Source: an uncultured Lachnospiraceae bacterium (lineage in GTDB: Bacteria; Bacillota; Clostridia; Lachnospirales; Lachnospiraceae). Taken from it: a DNA stretch of 64,000 nucleotides. The notes under the pieces were generated by a model. The model had not been told where the DNA came from and ran no database searches. It saw nothing but the letters and a program-made list of their open reading frames with translations. Location of the stretch: NCBI GenBank assembly GCA_947644545.1, contig CANRZW010000003.1, positions 1 through 64,000 on the forward strand, given 5' to 3'. The translations under genes and the position numbers were made by a program. Positions 59,804 through 64,000 of the stretch are shown one piece after another (positions within the stretch are counted from its first letter, which is position 1; each line of letters begins with the position of its first letter).

Positions 59804-61345
59804 ATGGCAGAAAAATTGATTGGCAGAGTTCATGCGGTCTATGATCGACTGGACGGACTCGGCAGGAAGAAAGAAGCAGTCCTGGTGTGCGGGTTCTTTG
59901 CGGCGCTGGTTTTCGGCGTCGTGCTGGCTATGGGAACGCTTACTTCGGGATTTCATCTTGTGGATGACTGGGAATTTGCCCAGTATATGGACTGGATGAC
60001 GCTGGAGGGCAGAAGTTTTTGGGAATGTCTGTGTGAGTCGCTGGGATTTGACCTGACGTTGCGCTTTCGTCCTTTGTATTATATCAACCGCGTGCTTATG
60101 ACGGCTGTGTTTGGAATTAATCTGACAGCAATGTCAGTTGTTAAGGCGTTGGAGATCGTGGCCGCTCTGGTATTGCTCTATTACTGTGCGCGGCAGATGA
60201 AATGCAACATGGTGTATGCCGTGCTTTTTGCGTTGACGGTGATGGTCGGGTATCAGTCGCCGGTCTGGTGGAAGCTAGGACCGCAGGAATCCTATGATAT
60301 CATGATGTTTGCGCTCGGCTTCTGTCTTCTGCTTAGATGGTTACGGACAGGGAAAAGGCAGTACGCTTTCGGGAGTGTCGGCGCTTTATTCCTGATGTCG
60401 ATTTATAAGGAGCCTTTTATTCTGCTGCTGCCTTTTGTGGGGCTGTATGTTCTCTATGAGGAGATGCAGGGCAGGAAGGTGACATGGCTTAATTTGTGGG
60501 AGGCTGTAAAGAAAAGATTCCCCTATCTGCTGGTGATCGGCTGCATCTTCGTGGCGGAGATGTTCCTGATCGTGTTTGTTATTGGTACGAATAACTATTC
60601 GTATGTGGGACTGGATGAGAGTGTTACCATGGAGCAGTACGTGCAGGTGTGGAGTCTGGCGGCGCAGACGGATCTGAAGTGGTATGTGAGATTCGGCATC
60701 GTCCTTTGTTTGATTTTTCTGACTTACTGGGAGCAGACAAAGAAGCTGGGATGGGAGATCCTGCTGACGCTTTCCGTGATCGTACCGCAGTGCATTACTT
60801 ACAGTAAGACTGCGATAGCGGAGCGCTATCTGCTGCCCTGTGTGTTTGGATTTGCCCTGTTCTTTGTGGTTGTGGGATGCAATTTCAAGCCTCTGAGCGG
60901 CAAGCGCAGAGTGGTCTATCTGTTGTGTCTGTTTTTGATGCTGGCGGCTCATGGCCGGGTCATGCTGCGGGAGGCGGCTTATTTCACGTATCGTGGTGAG
61001 AGCATCAGAACGATGATGGAGTCTACGCTGGATCTTGTGCAGGGAACGGATAAGAAGGTGCTTTCCTGTTTCGCGCCGAATCTGGAGGGAAACAGGACTA
61101 TGTATTACTGGTTCAGACTGCATGGTTATGACGAAGTCTTTTACTGGGAAGAAGAAGAGAAAAAGATTAACCGCTCGTTTGGCCCGCGGGAGGACGAACA
61201 GGCGGCATTTGAAGAGATCGATGTCATTGTTATGTACAACAAGGAAGACAGACACTGGTGCTATGAACCAAGCCTTGATCTTAGCGGCTTTCAGGAAATC
61301 AATTGCGGCACGATCAATATGTATATAAGGCAGGACGGCTCGTAA
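59804..61345 (+). CDS. Polytopic membrane protein, GT-C-like
   Basis: 513 residues with about ten membrane helices and a soluble C-terminal 100 residues. The first outer loop has FHLVDDWEFAQYMDW, with an Asp-Asp pair after TM1 as in GT-C glycosyltransferases that use lipid-linked sugars. A second mark is the RFRPLYYINRVL segment. The exact family is not certain; DUF6056-type proteins look similar. It begins nine bases after the ACP stop. Within the locus it may transfer a sugar or modified group to a surface polymer. Confidence 0.75.
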   Translation: MAEKLIGRVHAVYDRLDGLGRKKEAVLVCGFFAALVFGVVLAMGTLTSGFHLVDDWEFAQYMDWMTLEGRSFWECLCESLGFDLTLRFRPLYYINRVLMTAVFGINLTAMSVVKALEIVAALVLLYYCARQMKCNMVYAVLFALTVMVGYQSPVWWKLGPQESYDIMMFALGFCLLLRWLRTGKRQYAFGSVGALFLMSIYKEPFILLLPFVGLYVLYEEMQGRKVTWLNLWEAVKKRFPYLLVIGCIFVAEMFLIVFVIGTNNYSYVGLDESVTMEQYVQVWSLAAQTDLKWYVRFGIVLCLIFLTYWEQTKKLGWEILLTLSVIVPQCITYSKTAIAERYLLPCVFGFALFFVVVGCNFKPLSGKRRVVYLLCLFLMLAAHGRVMLREAAYFTYRGESIRTMMESTLDLVQGTDKKVLSCFAPNLEGNRTMYYWFRLHGYDEVFYWEEEEKKINRSFGPREDEQAAFEEIDVIVMYNKEDRHWCYEPSLDLSGFQEINCGTINMYIRQDGS

Positions 61346-61414
61346 CGCAGCAGGCATAACGTTATAATTCCGTCTGCGCAGCTGCGGACAGGGGCAGCGG
61401 GATGTCAGGAGATG

Positions 61415-61816
61415 TTAATTACTTTCGAGCAGCTCGATCATGCCGATGGCGGCGTTGGTCAGAAATACGACCCGGCGGTTCTCTAAGGCCGGCGCCGGTG
61501 TGGGGGTATCAATGGCGATAAAGCCGTTTGCAGCCAGCTCGCCGGCAGCGGTCTCGATATCCGTGGTTTCATAACAGATATGATAGGGGCTGTTCTTATA
61601 TTTCCTGATCAGTCCGGCGACCACGGAATCTTCCGAAGCGGGAGATACCAGTTCGATGCGGTAACCGTCCCTGCTCAGAAAGCAGATGTTCACTTTGCGG
61701 ATGTCGTCATAGACAATATCCTGTTCAATATGATAACCGAGAGACAGGAAGGTCTGCCTGGCCTTTTCTATTTTTTTGACTAAATAACCGATATGGTGTA
61801 CGCTTAATGCTGGCAT
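61415..61816 (-). CDS. VOC-family (glyoxalase-like) protein
   Basis: 133 residues with two beta-alpha-beta3 repeats. Metal-ligand positions are His in VHHIGYL near the start, Glu in YRIELVSP, His in PYHICYE and Glu in GMIELLE, the layout of methylmalonyl-CoA epimerase-like proteins. It is the only minus-strand gene inside the FkbH/GtrA locus. VOC proteins commonly accompany HAD-IIIC and ACP genes in such loci, suggesting isomerisation or modification of the carrier-bound unit. Confidence 0.88.
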   Translation of the reverse strand: MPALSVHHIGYLVKKIEKARQTFLSLGYHIEQDIVYDDIRKVNICFLSRDGYRIELVSPASEDSVVAGLIRKYKNSPYHICYETTDIETAAGELAANGFIAIDTPTPAPALENRRVVFLTNAAIGMIELLESN

Positions 61817-61927
61817 GGGGAAACTCCTTGTCTGTATTGTAGATTAGAATTAATTGTAGCACAGAATGCGGCAAAGGGAAACGGGAAGTTCGCTCAGGCT
61901 GCGATCCGGAAAGAGGAAATAACAGAA

Positions 61928-62365
61928 ATGAAAACATGGAGAGCGTTGTTTGACAAATACAGAGATTTTATTATGGAAGTGATTCACTTTGGCATGGTAG
62001 GGGTGATCAATACCCTGATGGGCTGGGTGATCATGGCTGTGCTCTATAACCTGCTCCATATGAATTACTGGCTGTCCAGCGGAATCTCCTATTTTATCGG
62101 CAGTGTCTTCTCATATCACGCCAACAGTAAAGTGACTTTTAAGGTGGAAAATAAGGACAAACGGCTTCCGTGGCGTTTTGCCGTCAACATAATCGTTTGT
62201 TATCTGGCGGCATTCGGTGTGGCACAGCCTCTTGTGGAGAGGATTCTGGCGGCACAGCCGAAGGTGATCGTAGATAATGTGGCGATGGTTCTGGGAATGG
62301 GGCTTTTCATTGTCATGAATTTCTTCGGGCAGAAGCTGTTTGTATTCAGGAAGATACATCATTAG
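61928..62365 (+). CDS. GtrA-family flippase-like membrane protein
   Basis: 145 residues with four membrane helices. FIMEVIHFGMVGVINTLMGW and FIGSVFSYHANSKVTFKVEN are typical GtrA segments. GtrA proteins are thought to help flip undecaprenyl-phosphate-linked sugars for decoration of surface polymers. GGAAAG near 61912 lies before the ATG. With the neighbouring multi-pass proteins this supports an envelope glycan-modification locus. Confidence 0.92.
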   Translation: MKTWRALFDKYRDFIMEVIHFGMVGVINTLMGWVIMAVLYNLLHMNYWLSSGISYFIGSVFSYHANSKVTFKVENKDKRLPWRFAVNIIVCYLAAFGVAQPLVERILAAQPKVIVDNVAMVLGMGLFIVMNFFGQKLFVFRKIHH

Positions 62366-62497
62366 TATGTGAGTATTGGTATGTGAATATGTGGACAGGG
62401 GCATCGAATCATGAACACATGAACACATGAACAAGGGATGCTTTGGCGCAGGAGGATCGTTTCCTGTACAGGACGGAAGTAAGAAGGCGGCGTAATT

Positions 62498-64000
62498 ATG
62501 AAGAGATTGGCACAGCAGAAGTGGTTTTTGTGGATAACAAAATATTGGTTTCTTTTTCCGATCGTCGGTTTCCTGCTGCTGGCCGCCGGCGTCTTCTTTG
62601 GCTATGGAGAGCGCAGTTATATCGCGGTGCATGACAATATGGATCTGTTTCTGGCGCAGTATCAGATGTTGAAAAATACCAACGGTTTCCTAAAGCATGG
62701 GGTGGAAGTGCCGTTCCTTGGCGGGATCAGCAGAGACAATCTTCCGTCGGAACTGTCGCTGTACAGTATGTTGTATATGCTTTTTCCGACTTATACGGCG
62801 TATGTGCTGGGGATTTTGGGTAAAATATTGTTGGGGATGTTTTCCTTTCGGCTTCTGGCGGGGGAATTATATCATGACAAGTGTGTCATTTACAGACCGG
62901 TGATCTATATGACCGGGTTCGCCTACGGCATCATCTGGTTTTTTCCGGCATTCGGATTTGCCTTTGCTTCGATCCCGCTTTGTGTCTGGCTGCTGATCAG
63001 AATCTACAGGCGGCCCGGCAAATGGTGGTATTTCGGATTGTTCGTCTATCCGCTGGTGTCCTATTTCTCATATCATGGCCTCTTCATTCTGGGATATCTG
63101 CTGATCGCGGTCGTCTGGCTGTCGATCCGGGACCGGAAACCGGCGTGGTCGCTTATGGGAGCGCTGATCGTACTGGCCTTTGGCTATATCGGATGCGAAT
63201 ACCGCTTATTTGGACAGATGCTCTTGGGCGGGGAGGAGACGATCCGTTCCTCAATCGTCAATGCGGAGCTTTCCTGGCCGGAGATTCTGCAAGAGATCGG
63301 CATGGTCTGGCGGGACGGGATTTTTCATGCGGACGGAGTCCATGCCAGAGTGATCCTGCCTGTCTGCATCTTATATTTTCTGTTCTTAAACGGCAGATAT
63401 CTGTACAGAAAGCAGTGGCAGGAAATTTTTCGGGATCCCTTCAATTTTGTTATGGTGTTTATCCTCTTTAACAGTATCGTTTATGGGCTGTATGACTTTG
63501 GGCCGCTGAGGCGGCTTGTCGAGACGATCATACCGCCGCTTAAGGGATGGCAGTTTAACAGGACGATCTTTTTTAATCCGTTTCTCTGGTATGCGGCGCT
63601 GTTCATCGTGCTGATCCGTCTCTATGACAGGGGCATAGGGGCTGTATGGATCGCAAACCTGCTGATCTGTGCGGCGGTTCTCGCCGTGATTCTGACGCCG
63701 AACAGGTATAATGATCTTTATTTTACCTGCTATAACAGGGCGTATGAGTATTATCACGGAACCGAGGTAGATGAGCTGGATTATGAGCAGTTCTACGCGC
63801 AGGAACTTTTTGGGAAGCTCAAGGACAAGATCGGTTATCAGGGCGAGTGGTCGGCCGCCTACGGACTTCATCCGGCAGTCTTGGAGTACAACGGGATTGC
63901 CACGCTGGACGGTTATCTCGGTTTCTATTCCCAACAGTATAAGGAGGACTTCCGCAGGATCATCGCGCCTGCACTGGAGCGGGTGGAACAGACCAGGATC
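62498..64000 (+). CDS. DUF6044-like polytopic membrane protein (3' end beyond window)
   Basis: The frame is open for 501 codons from the ATG at 62498 to the right edge. MKRLAQQKWFLWITKYWFLF begins a first helix, and GERSYIAVHDNMDLFLAQYQ is an outer loop with an acidic D-x-x-D typical of DUF6044/YfhO-related GT-C-like proteins. About ten helices are visible, then a soluble segment starting near 63760 (GTEVDELDYEQFYAQELFG). AAGGCGG precedes the ATG. It is the last visible member of the FkbH/ACP/GtrA locus and probably an envelope glycosyl- or lipid-transfer protein. The 62366-62497 gap holds repeats of ATGAACACATG-like sequence. Confidence 0.8.
   Translation, partial: MKRLAQQKWFLWITKYWFLFPIVGFLLLAAGVFFGYGERSYIAVHDNMDLFLAQYQMLKNTNGFLKHGVEVPFLGGISRDNLPSELSLYSMLYMLFPTYTAYVLGILGKILLGMFSFRLLAGELYHDKCVIYRPVIYMTGFAYGIIWFFPAFGFAFASIPLCVWLLIRIYRRPGKWWYFGLFVYPLVSYFSYHGLFILGYLLIAVVWLSIRDRKPAWSLMGALIVLAFGYIGCEYRLFGQMLLGGEETIRSSIVNAELSWPEILQEIGMVWRDGIFHADGVHARVILPVCILYFLFLNGRYLYRKQWQEIFRDPFNFVMVFILFNSIVYGLYDFGPLRRLVETIIPPLKGWQFNRTIFFNPFLWYAALFIVLIRLYDRGIGAVWIANLLICAAVLAVILTPNRYNDLYFTCYNRAYEYYHGTEVDELDYEQFYAQELFGKLKDKIGYQGEWSAAYGLHPAVLEYNGIATLDGYLGFYSQQYKEDFRRIIAPALERVEQTRI

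Overview
The window reads as a stretch of chromosome from a low-to-middle GC Gram-positive anaerobe, most probably a Lachnospiraceae (Clostridia). The grounds are strong AGGAGG-type ribosome binding sites, lipobox lipoproteins, an ECF-transporter S component, AgrA/AgrC-like two-component proteins, HAD-IIIC (FkbH-like) and DUF6044-like surface genes, and small families I associate with Clostridia (CD3324, DUF6323, DUF6179, DUF1062, DUF4179). No rRNA gene, insertion sequence, prophage or CRISPR array was seen.

Layout. 1-6.4 kb: XRE/GyrI-like regulator, MocR regulator divergent from an ECF S component, Nudix hydrolase, lipoprotein, acetyltransferase, nitrilase-family amidase. 6.7-12.7 kb: M32 carboxypeptidase, a 1,000-residue WYL-like/SF1 helicase/nuclease fusion, and an Rpn-type nuclease with a heptad-repeat tail. 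13-19 kb: carbohydrate island (GH36 alpha-galactosidase, FucU/RbsD mutarotase, aldo/keto reductase, zinc dehydrogenase, AraC regulator). 19.2-23.9 kb: ABC-2 exporter and a convergent LytTR/GHKL two-component pair. 24-28.9 kb: two tandem WYL regulators divergent from two tRNA-like RNAs and a DUF2828 (TROVE/vWA-like) gene. 29-34.8 kb: isoprenoid-synthase-like protein, AAA/PD-(D/E)XK protein, a structured intergenic element, and CD3324, methyltransferase and DUF1062 genes, two of them behind matching 8-codon leader peptides. 34.8-40.1 kb: alpha/beta hydrolase, two ECF sigma cassettes and a lipoprotein. 40.4-46.5 kb: TetR regulator and a divergent SCP2/hydrolase/condensation/ACP/AMP-ligase operon. 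46.5-50.6 kb: AraC regulator with kduI-kduD-GH88 for unsaturated uronides. 50.8-53 kb: DUF6323/DUF6179 pair and a cytidylate-kinase-like protein. 53.3-57.5 kb: a third ECF sigma cassette, degenerate LytM protein, bactofilin, DNA-deoxyinosine glycosylase. 57.6-64 kb: FkbH-like protein, ACP, VOC, GtrA and two polytopic membrane proteins, probably an envelope glycan-modification locus running off the right edge.

The most unusual unit is at 24.6-28.8 kb. An RNA with a recognisable D-arm, T-arm and tRNA-Lys(UUU)-like anticodon loop carries a 41-nt insert inside its anticodon stem. A second RNA, reduced to an acceptor/T-arm minihelix, carries almost the same 36-nt segment, which folds as a hairpin capped by a GCAA tetraloop. 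Both precede a DUF2828 gene and lie divergent from paired WYL regulators. The arrangement recalls Ro60/Y-RNA loci but has its own RNA architecture.

A second unusual signal is a conserved ribosome-binding leader (core CGCTTCGG-A/C-ATGGAGG) found seven times, six of them directly before functionally unrelated genes. Two copies agree at all but one of about 44 positions and can form a stem that exposes an anti-Shine-Dalgarno sequence. A third is the pair of 8-codon leader peptides whose stop codon lies in the start of a conserved hairpin, before the CD3324 and DUF1062 genes. Gene functions given here rest on motif reading alone; no database search was possible.
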